Assembly: GCF_000238335.3 (NCBI RefSeq)
Contig: NZ_AHCB03000012.1
Coordinates: forward strand, 496,001-560,000
From: Pseudoalteromonas marina
GTDB taxonomy: Bacteria; Pseudomonadota; Gammaproteobacteria; Enterobacterales; Alteromonadaceae
Reading direction: 5' to 3'
Length of the DNA stretch: 64,000 nucleotides
Made by a program: the position numbers and the translations under genes. A model generated the notes under the pieces. It worked only from the letters and a program-made list of their open reading frames with translations, searched no databases and was not told the DNA's origin. How positions within the stretch are numbered: position 1 is the first letter of the stretch; every line of letters starts with the position of its first letter. Shown here one piece after another: positions 31,247-41,124 of the stretch.

Positions 31247-32992
31247 ATGTCAGAGGCCAATATTGTGGATATAACCCCGTTTTTAGCAAAGCATCAACTG
31301 CCTTTAAAGTATCAATATTTAAGTGAGCAGTACTTTGTACCTCTTGCGCATGACATTCTCGAATCAAAAAAATCATCAACTCCTCTTTTTGTTGGCATTA
31401 ATGGTTGCCAAGGCTCCGGCAAAACAACCCTTGCAGACTTTTTAGTCACGTGGTTTAGCAACAATACGTCGTTAAATACGGTCGCTTTATCAATCGACGA
31501 TTTTTATCTAGGTAAAGAAAGCCGTAAGCAACTAGCTCAAGACGTACATCCTTTATTTGTAACACGTGGCGTACCCGGTACACACGATACCGACCTGATG
31601 AATAAAACAATTACTCAGTTATTAGCTGGCGAGGTGGGCGTAGCATTACCGCGTTTTAACAAACACCAAGACGACTGCGTTGCAGAGCAAGATTGGGTTA
31701 AAAATTTAGCGCCTGTTGATATTGTGTTTTTAGAAGGGTGGTGTGTAGGAAGCGAGCCACAGCCGCTATTTTCACTAAGCGAACCTCTGAATGAATTAGA
31801 ACAATTAAGTGATAAAGAAGGTGTGTGGCGTCGTTGTATAAATAGCTGCTTAGCAAACGAATATAAATCTATTTTTAATAAAATAGATTATAAAATTATG
31901 CTCAAAGCGCCTAGCTTTTCAGATGTTTTTACGTGGCGAAAAGAGCAAGAACAAAAGCTAATAGCTAAAAGTGGTGTTGGTACAGGCACGATGACAGACG
32001 AGCAGTTAGTTTATTTTATTTCTCATTTTGAGCGTATAACGCGTGAAAACTTAAATACATTGAGTCGCAAAGCAAACGCACTCATTGAGCTTGATAGCAA
32101 TCGAGACATAGTAAGCATGCACTTAACAAGTGATGATACCTTACAGCCTATTATTTTTACTGACTTAGACGGTACTTTACTCGACCATACAGATTACAAC
32201 ACAAGCAATGTAAGCGAGCTACTTCAGCAGTTACAAAGCGCACACATTCCTGTGGTATTTAATACCAGCAAAACATTTTGCGAAGTGGTTGAAATAAAAA
32301 ACGAGTTGAACATTCAGCAACCTTTTATTGTTGAAAATGGCGCAGCAGTATTTATACCGCAAAACTATTTTGAGCTTAAGCCAATAGGCTGTAAAGAAGT
32401 GGCAGGTTATTGGTGTCACGCCTTAGCGTCTCCGCTATCAAGCTTGTTAAGTGATTTAGACTCATTAGATGCACAATACAAAGCACACTATAAATTATTT
32501 AGTGAGTTAAGCAGCGAGCAAATAAGCGAGCTTACCGGATTAAATAATGCGCAAGCTAGGCGCGCTCAAACACGCGATTACTCCGATCCTTTGTACTGGT
32601 ATGGCAGTGATGAATTACTCGATACCTTTGTAAATGACGTAACAGCACTTGGCTACGAAATAAAGATAGGTGGCCGATTTATTCATATTGCTAAAAATAC
32701 CGACAAAAGCGCTGCGCAGCAGTGGTTAGTTAAACAATTTACCCAACATTTTAGAAAGCCTCTCACAGTAATAGCCCTAGGTGATAGTGACAACGATAAG
32801 CAGATGTTAGAACACGCTGATATCGCCATCATCATCAATAACCCAAGCAGTAAAAAGCCAGTTAAATTATCGCATAACAAGGCACGTTATTCTCAATCGC
32901 CCGCGCCGCAGGGCTGGGTTGAAGAAATAACAACATTGCCAAGCATTAGCAGCATTTTAAATACTATTGAGGAGCAAAAATCACATGGCTGA
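31247..32992 (+). CDS. fused D-glycerate kinase-like P-loop kinase and glucosyl-3-phosphoglycerate phosphatase-like HAD domain
   Basis: A 581-residue two-domain protein. The N-terminal part (about 1-290) is a P-loop kinase of the plant GLYK/yeast Tda10 type, with the Walker A motif GCQGSGKTT (53-61), then LSIDDFYLGKESRKQLA and TRGVPGTHDTDLM; that family phosphorylates D-glycerate at position 3. The C-terminal part (about 300-565) is a HAD-IIB phosphatase of the mannosyl-/glucosyl-3-phosphoglycerate phosphatase type, with the nucleophile motif TDLDGTLLDH (Asp306/Asp308) and GDSDND near 512-518. It starts with AAGGAG and overlaps the next gene by 8 bases. The fusion joins a recycling step and a synthesis step of glucosylglycerate metabolism. 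Substrates are inferred from family and neighbours. Confidence 0.85.
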   Translation: MSEANIVDITPFLAKHQLPLKYQYLSEQYFVPLAHDILESKKSSTPLFVGINGCQGSGKTTLADFLVTWFSNNTSLNTVALSIDDFYLGKESRKQLAQDVHPLFVTRGVPGTHDTDLMNKTITQLLAGEVGVALPRFNKHQDDCVAEQDWVKNLAPVDIVFLEGWCVGSEPQPLFSLSEPLNELEQLSDKEGVWRRCINSCLANEYKSIFNKIDYKIMLKAPSFSDVFTWRKEQEQKLIAKSGVGTGTMTDEQLVYFISHFERITRENLNTLSRKANALIELDSNRDIVSMHLTSDDTLQPIIFTDLDGTLLDHTDYNTSNVSELLQQLQSAHIPVVFNTSKTFCEVVEIKNELNIQQPFIVENGAAVFIPQNYFELKPIGCKEVAGYWCHALASPLSSLLSDLDSLDAQYKAHYKLFSELSSEQISELTGLNNAQARRAQTRDYSDPLYWYGSDELLDTFVNDVTALGYEIKIGGRFIHIAKNTDKSAAQQWLVKQFTQHFRKPLTVIALGDSDNDKQMLEHADIAIIINNPSSKKPVKLSHNKARYSQSPAPQGWVEEITTLPSISSILNTIEEQKSHG

Positions 32993-34205
32993 TTTTTATC
33001 AAAATGGCATTATCACGACTTTACATAATATTGCAGATAGACCGATTGAAGCACTAGAAGAAGAGCTAATAAGCTTTAGTAAACAACGCCCTATGGGGCT
33101 AATTCTCCCTTCTTTATTTAGTGAGTTAGAAGGTCCGGCACTACAAAATATAATAAAAGAGTTAAGAGAAGTGCCGTACTTGTCGCAAATAACAATTGGC
33201 TTAGATAGAGCCGATGAGCAGCAATACCGCCATGCACTTGGTTTTTTTAAAGAGTTAAACCAAAATCACAAAGTGTTGTGGAACGACGGCCCACGTTTGC
33301 AAGCACTTGATAAAGAGCTTCAAGAATTAGGCGTTGCACCAAGAGAGCTGGGTAAAGGGCGTAACGTTTGGTATTGCATGGGTTATAAGCTTGCAACCGC
33401 CGAGGTTGAGTCTATAGCGCTTCATGACTGCGATATTTTAACCTATGACAGAAGCTTACTTGCACGTCTTATTTATCCGGTTGCACACCCTCGTTTTAAC
33501 TACGAGTTTTGTAAAGGATTTTACCCGCGTACAGCCAACGGCAAAATTAATGGCCGTGTATCGCGTTTATTAGTCACACCTTTGTTGCGCTCATTTAAAA
33601 CCATTTTAGGTAATACAGACTACCTTGAATATATGGATTCGTTTAGGTACCCATTAGCGGGTGAGTTTTCGTTTAGGCGCGACGTATTAAACGATATTCG
33701 TATTCCAAGTGACTGGGGGCTTGAAATAGGCGTATTGAGTGAAATGTATCGAAACTATTCGCATAACCGTTTATGCCAAGTAGATATTGCCGATAACTAC
33801 GATCACAAACATCAAGCGTTGTCGCTTGACGATCAAAGTGCCGGTTTGTCTAAAATGTCGATTGATATTACCAAGGCATTATTTAGAAAACTCGCTACCC
33901 AAGGGGTGACATTTACTAGCGAAACTATTCGTTCATTAAAAGCAACGTACTACCGAATTGGCTTAGATTTTATTGAAACCTACCACAATGATGCATTAAT
34001 GAACGGACTAACACTGGATGTTCACCAAGAAGAAAAAGCCGTAGAAATGTTTGCACAAAACATTATGGAAGCAGGCCAACACTTTTTAGATAACCCAATG
34101 GAAGCGCCATTTGTGCCAAGTTGGAACCGGGTGGTATCGGCTATGCCTGATGTATTTGAACGTTTAAAAGAGGCGGTAGAGCTCGATAACGAAGAATACA
34201 GTTAA
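32985..34205 (+). CDS. gpgS: glucosyl-3-phosphoglycerate synthase
   Basis: A 406-residue GT-A glycosyltransferase (GT81-like). It transfers glucose from an NDP-sugar to 3-phosphoglycerate to give glucosyl-3-phosphoglycerate. Typical motifs are PSLFSELEGPAL near the start, LGKGRNVWYCMGY, the metal-binding HDCDILTYDR (a DxD region), and the acceptor region PLAGEFSFRRDVL with the following WGLEIGVLSEM. ATG 32985 is preferred over an in-frame start at 32967 because GAGGAG lies 9 nt upstream. It is the middle gene of an operon with the phosphatase/kinase fusion and a GH13 phosphorylase. Confidence 0.9.
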   Translation: MADFYQNGIITTLHNIADRPIEALEEELISFSKQRPMGLILPSLFSELEGPALQNIIKELREVPYLSQITIGLDRADEQQYRHALGFFKELNQNHKVLWNDGPRLQALDKELQELGVAPRELGKGRNVWYCMGYKLATAEVESIALHDCDILTYDRSLLARLIYPVAHPRFNYEFCKGFYPRTANGKINGRVSRLLVTPLLRSFKTILGNTDYLEYMDSFRYPLAGEFSFRRDVLNDIRIPSDWGLEIGVLSEMYRNYSHNRLCQVDIADNYDHKHQALSLDDQSAGLSKMSIDITKALFRKLATQGVTFTSETIRSLKATYYRIGLDFIETYHNDALMNGLTLDVHQEEKAVEMFAQNIMEAGQHFLDNPMEAPFVPSWNRVVSAMPDVFERLKEAVELDNEEYS

Positions 34206-34244
34206 GTTATAAAATAAATATAAAAACGGTTAAAGGAGTCGCGT

Positions 34245-36023
34245 GTGAGTACAGTGAATGAATTATTTTTACAGCGAGTAGAGCAGCACCTACACATTAT
34301 TTACCAAGATGTTGAGCTGCCTATATCTATAGCAGAGTTTGCACAGCAACTCATTAAAATTATTTTAGGTGACAGTCCACTTCGCGACCCAACTCCACAC
34401 ACTAACCGATGGGATGAGCAAGATATTGTACTGATTGCTTATGGTGATTCGATTATAAAGCACGACGACACTGAGTTTGCGGTAGCAAACCCAATCGAAG
34501 CCCCACTAAAAACCTTACATCGATTTATAAAAGAGCAGTGCGATATGCAAATTAACGCCCTGCATATTTTACCTTTTTACCCGTATAGCTCTGATGAGGG
34601 GTTTGCGGTGATGAACTACGTGCAAGTCAACGAGTCGTTAGGTGATTGGGAAGACATAAAACGGATTGCGAAAGATGTAAAGCTAATGGCTGATTTAGTT
34701 ATTAACCATTGCTCTAGCCGAAGTGTTTGGTTTGAAAACTTTTTAAATGATTTACACCCTGGCAAAGATTACTTTAAAACTGCAAGCTTAAGCGATGATT
34801 TAAGCCAAGTTGTTCGTCCGCGCACATCGTCTTTACTCAATACAGTAACAACTCCCAGTGGTGAAAAGCATGTATGGTGTACGTTTAGCCATGATCAAGT
34901 TGACTTTGATTTTGCAAACCCGGAGGTTTTGAAAGAGTTTGTAGGCATTATTCGTCATTATTTAGATAACGGTGTGAGGCTTTTTAGGCTCGATGCAGTG
35001 GCGTTTTTGTGGAAACAACTTAATACAAGTTGTATTAACCTGCCACAAACCCACGAAGCCGTTAGGCTAATGCGCACGCTTATTGAGCATGTTGAGCCAA
35101 GTGTGGTGATCATCACTGAGACAAACATACCAAACCAAGAAAACCTGTCGTATTTTGGTAATGCCAATGAAGCGCATGCTATTTATAACTTTGCTTTACC
35201 TCCGTTACTACTGCATACCTTATTAAGTGGTGATAGTTCGGCACTCAAGCATTGGATGATGAGCATGCCACCTGCGCAAAACGGTACCGCATACTTTAAT
35301 TTTATTGCGTCTCATGATGGTATAGGGCTTCGTCCAATTGAGGGATTATTGCAGCCAACTGAAGTGGCGTCGCTGGTCAGTACAACCATGCAATTTGGTG
35401 GTCGCGTTTCAATGCGAACCAGTAATGATGGCACCCATACACCGTATGAGTTAAATATTGCGTTATTTGATGCAATGCAAGGAACACATAATGGGCCTGA
35501 CAAATTTGGTTTTGAGCGTTTTATGTGCGCGCATGCCATTATGTTCGCGCTTGAGGGGATACCTGGCTTATATATTCATAGTTTACTTGCCACAACTAAT
35601 GATTATGAGCGTTTTGAAAACTCGCAACACAACAGGGCAATTAATCGCCATCGTTGGCAAGAATCAAAACTGTTAGCCGCAATTGGCGAAAAATACAGCC
35701 ATCATCACAAAGTGTTCACTTCAATTAAAAACTTATTAGGTGTGCGTAAAAAACAACGTGCATTCCATCCTAATGCCACTCAGTTTACGTTACATCTTTC
35801 TGGTGGATTATTTGGCTTTTGGCGCCAGAGTATAGACCGCAGACAAAGTATTTTTTGTGTATTTAATATTAGCGATAAACCGCAAACACTTTTATTGGCT
35901 GACTTAAATTTAATTAATACTCAGCAGTGGTTTGACTTAGTGTCAGGAAAAACAATAGAGGAAGGGCAGTTAACGATTGAACTTGAACCGTATCAATGTG
36001 TTTGGCTAAGTAATATAAAATAA
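34245..36023 (+). CDS. GH13 subfamily 18 phosphorylase, probably glucosylglycerate phosphorylase
   Basis: A 592-residue alpha-amylase-superfamily enzyme related to sucrose phosphorylase. The barrel shows [20 protein letters not shown], the nucleophile in [11 protein letters not shown] (about 249), the general acid in IITETNIPN (about 291) and the transition-state Asp in [12 protein letters not shown]. In this subfamily one branch phosphorolyses glucosylglycerate to glucose 1-phosphate and glycerate. Position directly behind gpgS and the glycerate kinase/phosphatase fusion makes that activity far more likely than sucrose phosphorolysis. Translation starts at a GTG with AAAGGAG upstream. The phosphate-binding loop was not checked residue by residue. 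Confidence 0.85.
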   Translation: MSTVNELFLQRVEQHLHIIYQDVELPISIAEFAQQLIKIILGDSPLRDPTPHTNRWDEQDIVLIAYGDSIIKHDDTEFAVANPIEAPLKTLHRFIKEQCDMQINALHILPFYPYSSDEGFAVMNYVQVNESLGDWEDIKRIAKDVKLMADLVINHCSSRSVWFENFLNDLHPGKDYFKTASLSDDLSQVVRPRTSSLLNTVTTPSGEKHVWCTFSHDQVDFDFANPEVLKEFVGIIRHYLDNGVRLFRLDAVAFLWKQLNTSCINLPQTHEAVRLMRTLIEHVEPSVVIITETNIPNQENLSYFGNANEAHAIYNFALPPLLLHTLLSGDSSALKHWMMSMPPAQNGTAYFNFIASHDGIGLRPIEGLLQPTEVASLVSTTMQFGGRVSMRTSNDGTHTPYELNIALFDAMQGTHNGPDKFGFERFMCAHAIMFALEGIPGLYIHSLLATTNDYERFENSQHNRAINRHRWQESKLLAAIGEKYSHHHKVFTSIKNLLGVRKKQRAFHPNATQFTLHLSGGLFGFWRQSIDRRQSIFCVFNISDKPQTLLLADLNLINTQQWFDLVSGKTIEEGQLTIELEPYQCVWLSNIK

Positions 36024-36025
36024 CA

Positions 36026-36057
36026 AATAGGCCGGGCACGCGTTGCCTGGCCTATTA
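36026..36057. terminator. bidirectional terminator between the glucosylglycerate operon and the TonB-dependent receptor
   Basis: Inverted repeat AATAGGCC / GGCCTATT with an additional inner stem GGGCA / TGCC, lying in the 45-base gap between two convergent genes. Confidence 0.8.
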
Positions 36058-36068
36058 TTCACTTTAAA

Positions 36069-38912
36069 TTAAAGCTTGTAAGAAAAGCTTACATAACCAA
36101 AGCGGCCAATGTTATCGTAGCTTGCGCTACCGGCGCCTGTACCGCGTGTACCGTATGGTAGTTCACGGTTAAATAGGTTATCTACACCTACTTTAACGCC
36201 AACACCGCTATCGAAGCTGTAACCTACAGTCATATCGGTAATAAAGTATTTACCGTAGCTCATGTTGCTATTAGGGTTTGAGTTTTGAGCAAGTTCAACA
36301 TTTGTATAAAGGTCTACTTCGTCAATAAAGCGTGTTTCAACAGTGCTGAAAAAGCGGTCAATTGAGTAGCTTACAGATAGATTTGCTTGCCATTTAGCTT
36401 CCCCAGAAGTACCTGCTGCTTCAATAAAGTTGCTTGGATCATCTTGGAAAGGGTAGTCTTTTCGTTCAATTAAGTAAGTACCAATTAAACGTGTTTTAAA
36501 GCTACCTTCTAGGGCTTCAAAATCGTAGCCTAGTTCGAAATCAACACCGGATGCTTTTTGACCCGCCACGTTTAATACAGAGTTTTGGATTAACGAAATT
36601 TCGCTGTTTGCATCGCGCGTAATTAAATTACAGTACTGGTTGTTGATGCCAGTAGTGCTGTCTACACAGCGGTCAAGAATATCTTGCGCGCTGATTGTAT
36701 CAATGGCATCTTCAAGTTCAATTTCCCAGTAATCGATAGTTAATACTGCGTTGTCAATAAACTCTGGTTGGTAAACAATACCTACCGTTGTACTTGTTGA
36801 CTCTTCACCTTTTACGTCACGGTTACCGCTTGTTAAGCCATTTAAAGACGCTGAATCGTAGTCTGAGTTAAAATCGTTTGCTACACCTAATGCGGCACAG
36901 TTAGCGCGGCGGGTCGTGCTGTTTGACAAGTCATTTAGGTTTTCAGCACGACATGGATCGTCAACACTGTAGAAAGTTTGGCTAGGTGCGCCAAATACTT
37001 CACCAATATTAGGTGCTCTAAGGGCAGCAGATTGCGTTACACGCACGCGTAGCTCGTCGTTTACTGTCCAATCAAGGCCTAGTTTCCAGCTAGTTGCTTC
37101 GCCAATCGTACTGTAATCGGCATGGCGTACCGCGGTATCAAACACTAAGTCTTGAATAAGCGGTAAATCAGTTAAGATAGGCATTGAAGCTTCAAAAAAC
37201 ACTTCACGCACGTTAAACGAGCCTTTATCTTCGCCTAGTGCGTTAAAAAATGTACCTTCTGCGTTATCTGGCTCGTTTGTTTCGCTTTCTTCTTTACGAT
37301 ACTCTGCGCCAAAAGCAATACCTACATAACCGGCTGGTAGCTCAAAAATAGCGCCGTTTGCAAGCGAGGCAGATACAACAGTTTGCTCAATGGTCGAGTC
37401 GCCAATAGACACTGTGTTTATGTAATCAATGGCTTGTTGGCTTGGTGCGCCAAAGCCCATAATATTAACAGGTACACAGCCATCAGCTTGCGCCTCTGCG
37501 CTACGACAGACAATATTACCGTTTGCATCTTCAACGGCATCTAGCGCGTTAAAGTAGTTTGCTAAAATCATGTTAGCGCCATTTTCGCGCTCTAATTCTG
37601 TTTTACCGTATACGATTGATGTATCTAGTTCCCAATCTTCAAATACAGTGCCTTGTAAGCCTGTAACAAAACGGGTTGTTTCACGGGTGTTGTTTTCAAC
37701 GCGGCGGCCCAAGTCAGTCATCATGCGGTTAACCATGATTGACTCAACACCTTCTTCTTCCATACGCGCTTTAATGCTTGGGTCTAGGTATGGGTTATCT
37801 AGCTTAATGCTGTTGTCGCTGTCAAAAAAGAAAAACGCAGGTTGGCCTATGCTTTCGCCTTGGCTATTTACATATTTAGCGTCGAAGTAAGCATTTAAAT
37901 CATCAGTCACATCGTAGTTAACTTTAAAGTTTACGTTGTAACGTTCAAACTCAGGTTGAATTTCTTCAAACTGACCTAGGTTAAAAAAGTCACAGTTGGC
38001 ACATGAAAGGCCGTCAACATTGTCACCAATGTATAAATCGCGAGCGGTACTATCAGGGTTGAAGCTATTTGTGTAACCATTTTCTAATGCATAAACACCT
38101 GCGTTGTTGATCGCGTAGTAACCTGCGTTAGGTGTTAGTATTTTGTCTGGAAAGTCTGCGCTGTCTTTGTTTTCATCGGTTTGCGCCTGATTACGTAGGC
38201 TTCTGAACGATGTGCTTGTCCATGGGTGGTCTAGGGCATTTAACGACTCTTGTGAAGAATACTCTACTGCAAAAGCTGCATTACCACGATCATCATTAAA
38301 GTTTGAACCGTATGAAAAAGTCGCTTTTTTGTTGTTATAGCTATTTAGGTCGGCAAAGCCACGGGTTAGGCTTACATCTAAACCTTCAATATTATCTTTT
38401 AAAATAAAGTTAACCACACCCGTTACGGCGTCAGCACCATATACAGCAGAGGCGCCACCAGTAATAATTTCAACACGTTCAATCCATACGCTTGGAATTG
38501 TATTAGTGTCAACTGATTGAGAGCCCGCAGAGCTTGATACGTGACGTTTACCGTTTACAAGTACAAGTGTGCGGTCTGTTCCCATATTACGTAAATCAAG
38601 GATGTTTAAACCTGCAGTACCTATAAAACGACCAGAGTTAGCCATTGAATAAGTGCTACCCAGTGCAGGAAGGTTATTTAATGCTTCACCAATATTAACA
38701 GCGCCACTATTTACAAGTTGATCGCCACTAATTACGGTTACGGGTGCCGGTGCAATTGCGCCTTCACGTAATATGCGTGAGCCTGTTACTTCAACGCGTT
38801 CTATTTTTTTTGCTACTTGCTCATCTTGAGCTAATACTGTGCTACTCGCTGTTGCAGCAGCGGTTAGTAGTGCACATTTAATGCTGTTGGAAATTAAAGA
38901 ATAATGTTTCAT
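36069..38912 (-). CDS. TonB-dependent outer-membrane receptor
   Basis: A 947-residue outer-membrane receptor. A signal peptide (ALLTAAATASSTVLAQ) is followed by the TonB box region (RVEVTGSRI), the plug domain (about 45-170, VINTGGASAVYGADAVTGVVNFILK-like core) and a 22-strand beta-barrel ending in YVSFSYKL with the final aromatic-hydrophobic pattern needed for BAM recognition. This subfamily, common in Alteromonadales, takes up carbohydrates, peptides or other large nutrients with TonB energy; the ligand is unknown. It is transcribed towards the glucosylglycerate operon, so it is not part of that operon. A long upstream region (about 690 bases) may carry its regulation. Confidence 0.92.
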   Translation of the reverse strand: MKHYSLISNSIKCALLTAAATASSTVLAQDEQVAKKIERVEVTGSRILREGAIAPAPVTVISGDQLVNSGAVNIGEALNNLPALGSTYSMANSGRFIGTAGLNILDLRNMGTDRTLVLVNGKRHVSSSAGSQSVDTNTIPSVWIERVEIITGGASAVYGADAVTGVVNFILKDNIEGLDVSLTRGFADLNSYNNKKATFSYGSNFNDDRGNAAFAVEYSSQESLNALDHPWTSTSFRSLRNQAQTDENKDSADFPDKILTPNAGYYAINNAGVYALENGYTNSFNPDSTARDLYIGDNVDGLSCANCDFFNLGQFEEIQPEFERYNVNFKVNYDVTDDLNAYFDAKYVNSQGESIGQPAFFFFDSDNSIKLDNPYLDPSIKARMEEEGVESIMVNRMMTDLGRRVENNTRETTRFVTGLQGTVFEDWELDTSIVYGKTELERENGANMILANYFNALDAVEDANGNIVCRSAEAQADGCVPVNIMGFGAPSQQAIDYINTVSIGDSTIEQTVVSASLANGAIFELPAGYVGIAFGAEYRKEESETNEPDNAEGTFFNALGEDKGSFNVREVFFEASMPILTDLPLIQDLVFDTAVRHADYSTIGEATSWKLGLDWTVNDELRVRVTQSAALRAPNIGEVFGAPSQTFYSVDDPCRAENLNDLSNSTTRRANCAALGVANDFNSDYDSASLNGLTSGNRDVKGEESTSTTVGIVYQPEFIDNAVLTIDYWEIELEDAIDTISAQDILDRCVDSTTGINNQYCNLITRDANSEISLIQNSVLNVAGQKASGVDFELGYDFEALEGSFKTRLIGTYLIERKDYPFQDDPSNFIEAAGTSGEAKWQANLSVSYSIDRFFSTVETRFIDEVDLYTNVELAQNSNPNSNMSYGKYFITDMTVGYSFDSGVGVKVGVDNLFNRELPYGTRGTGAGSASYDNIGRFGYVSFSYKL

Positions 38913-39605
38913 GAGTTCCCTAATGGGTGTTTGTTATGAAAAAATGCTTAACAAAATTGGCATAGTTAAATAGCAACATTGTCATCACATTTGGCTAAAG
39001 AACTAACGATTATTACACGCTCGTAAATAAGATTAAACCCTCTGAAAGCCTCTATATTGTTGTATTAAGGTTTGAAATTAATTTTATTTATAGTGTTTTA
39101 AGTTGTTACTTTTGTTTAAATTATGATGACAATAAGATGGGGTTTTTCTTGGTTGTTTACCTTTTTTGGTCGCGTTGTTTACATTGAGTTATTAATATTA
39201 AAATTGGCGCGGTATTTTTGATCTATTTGCTGTTTATTTGACTCGTCAAAATGATAGTTAAATTGCAGATGTAATTAACAGGTGTGTTTGTTAATTGTGC
39301 TATTAAGTTACTTAAATGTATATTTTTGCTGATTTAGCGAGCGGGGCGTTCAATGGTGTTATTAAAATAAATGTTTAAATTGAGTAAATTTCATCATCTT
39401 TATTAAATGTGTCGTTATTCATTTGTTGATCTAGATATATTCAATGTTAGTAAGATAGGTAGTTATTTGATTTTAACTTAATGATGACTATTACCAATAA
39501 TAAGTTGTAAACCCCCTTTACAGCATATAAAGAGTGATTGCTGATTCGTTACTTTATTCTGTTTACTTGATACAATTTGTATTATCAGTTTTTTTTGGGC
39601 TTTTC
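38913..39605. other. long intergenic region, no gene recognised
   Basis: About 690 very AT-rich bases between the divergent TonB-dependent receptor and a cytochrome b562-like gene. It has many stop codons in all frames, and no clear RNA gene or repeat was identified. It should hold both promoters. The upstream extension of the cytochrome frame to 39534 lacks features and is not called. Confidence 0.5.
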
Positions 39606-39995
39606 ATGAAATACACTTACCTCATTATTGTCATTTTATTTAGCTCGCTCAGTTATGCTAGCGAGACTATTGATCTAGAATTAAACATGAAAAACACAGG
39701 GCTTGCTTATAAAAAAGCGGTACAAGCTAGCCAGTTAACAGAGTTTAATACCGCAATTGATGAATTTATTAAGCTGGTGGAAGTAAGCAAAACGGCAAAG
39801 TTTTACAAGAAGCCCGAACAGTCGGTTAAGGGGCTTGATAAAGTGCTTACACAAGCAAGGCTTGCAAAAAAAGCGGCTAATCAGCAAGGGCTTACTGCTG
39901 CTAAAGTACCGCTTAAACGCATTGATGATTTACGAAAAAAATATCATAAACTACATGAGCCACCAGGCTTTTTTGAATTATTGTTTGGAAAGTAA
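39606..39995 (+). CDS. cytochrome b562 family protein
   Basis: A 129-residue periplasmic four-helix bundle. After a signal peptide (YTYLIIVILFSSLSYASE) the mature protein begins IDLELNMKNTG, placing a methionine at the position of the heme-ligand Met7 of E. coli cytochrome b562. Near the C-terminus the helix DDLRKKYHKLH supplies a histidine at the position of the second heme ligand (His102). It therefore probably binds non-covalent heme b, but the redox partner is unknown. The ATG at 39606 is chosen because it directly precedes the signal peptide. The OsmC-family gene follows after 9 bases, suggesting an operon. Confidence 0.8.
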   Translation: MKYTYLIIVILFSSLSYASETIDLELNMKNTGLAYKKAVQASQLTEFNTAIDEFIKLVEVSKTAKFYKKPEQSVKGLDKVLTQARLAKKAANQQGLTAAKVPLKRIDDLRKKYHKLHEPPGFFELLFGK

Positions 39996-40004
39996 GGAAT
40001 AGTT

Positions 40005-40391
40005 ATGGAAATTTCGGTTTCATTATTAGAAGGCCAAAAGCAAAGTGCTAAATTTGGTGATTTGGAAGTCATTAGCGATCAGAGTATTTCGGCTGGTGGT
40101 GGTGCAGAGCACCCAGAACCATTTGACTACTTTTTAGTGAGTATGGTTTTGTGTGCAGGGTTTTATGCGCGAAAATTTTGTGAGCAACGTGACATTTCTA
40201 CAGAAGGTATGACACTTACACAAAACAACGAAAATGTAGATGAAAATGGTAAAAAGTTATTTTCAATCGAAATCAATTTGCCAGATGGTTTTCCTCAAAA
40301 GTATAAAAAAGCATTAATTGCGGCAGTAAATACATGTACTGTTAAAAAAGTAATTCAAGCTGTGCCTGAGTTTTCTGTTGTTGTAAAATAA
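40005..40391 (+). CDS. OsmC-family protein
   Basis: A 128-residue protein of the OsmC/Ohr fold. Both conserved cysteines are recognisable, one in MVLCAGFYARKFCEQRDI and one in VNTCTVKKVI, with the preceding glutamate-rich HPEPFDYFLVSM. OsmC-like proteins reduce organic hydroperoxides in the cytoplasm using thiols. It is shorter than Ohr and belongs to the general OsmC group rather than Ohr proper. It lies 9 bases downstream of the cytochrome b562-like gene. A stem-loop follows the stop codon. Confidence 0.85.
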   Translation: MEISVSLLEGQKQSAKFGDLEVISDQSISAGGGAEHPEPFDYFLVSMVLCAGFYARKFCEQRDISTEGMTLTQNNENVDENGKKLFSIEINLPDGFPQKYKKALIAAVNTCTVKKVIQAVPEFSVVVK

Positions 40392-40405
40392 ATTCACCAA
40401 TATGT

Positions 40406-40435
40406 AGGTAACTTTAACGAGTTACCTCTTTCATT
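40406..40435 (+). terminator. stem-loop after the OsmC gene
   Basis: Perfect 8-bp stem AGGTAACT / AGTTACCT with a 6-nt loop followed by a T-rich stretch; a plausible terminator. Confidence 0.65.
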
Positions 40436-40485
40436 TTAATACCCTTGCCTTGCCGCTCACCCTAAAATACGACGTTTTTAGATAG

Positions 40486-40662
40486 CTATAAACACAACAA
40501 TTACGAGTTGTAATTTGGTGTGTTTTTTATTGGTTTTTCAATATGCGATGCTTTTATAAGCACTCTTGGTGGCTATTTAAACAAATAAATCAAAAAGTAA
40601 TCACTTAGTTCAAAAATACTGGCTATTCATGTTTAGGCTGTTATAACTATAAACACAACAAT
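40486..40662 (+). repeat. pair of 16-bp direct repeats in a non-coding stretch
   Basis: CTATAAACACAACAAT occurs at 40486-40501 and again at 40647-40662 within the 313-base gap before the 88-codon gene. No gene lies between. Function unknown; possibly a binding site or the trace of a small duplication. Confidence 0.6.
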
Positions 40663-40704
40663 AAAAATAGTTAAACATATTTACAGTAGATACTGAGGTA
40701 TTTT

Positions 40705-40971
40705 ATGAGCGACGCAATACAACAAGAACAAATAGATCAAGGGGTAATGGAGACCTTAAGAGAGCGCGACCATAGTGCCTTAGCACAGCAAGTTAACCAT
40801 CTTGGCTGCGATAATAACGACATTATTGAGCTACTAGCTCATTATATGGCGTTGAGCGAGCAAGAAAATGATGAATTATTTGATGACTGGTACGATAATC
40901 TATCAAAAGACCAACATACTGTTTTAAAAGTATTTGAGGTATATAGAGGCCAATACGAACATCAAAATTAA
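40705..40971 (+). CDS. small acidic protein of unknown function
   Basis: An 88-residue very acidic, helical and probably cytoplasmic protein, without cysteine-rich or membrane segments. The second half (LSEQENDELFDDWYDNL) is strongly acidic. No family was recognised. It has a GAGG ribosome-binding motif upstream (tgaggtatttt before the ATG) and stands alone, 108 bases or more from its neighbours. I keep it because the start signal and amino-acid composition look real. Confidence 0.6.
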   Translation: MSDAIQQEQIDQGVMETLRERDHSALAQQVNHLGCDNNDIIELLAHYMALSEQENDELFDDWYDNLSKDQHTVLKVFEVYRGQYEHQN

Positions 40972-41124
40972 ATCTTTATTTAATTAATAGCTTGTATTGG
41001 TTGTGTACTAAGATTAATTGATAAAGATTATACGGCGGTTAATTTGAGTAAGAGTTAATACAAGTTAGCTTTTAACATTTTGTCGATAACATTACTTATA
41101 TTACAGATAAGGGCGTGCTTTAAA

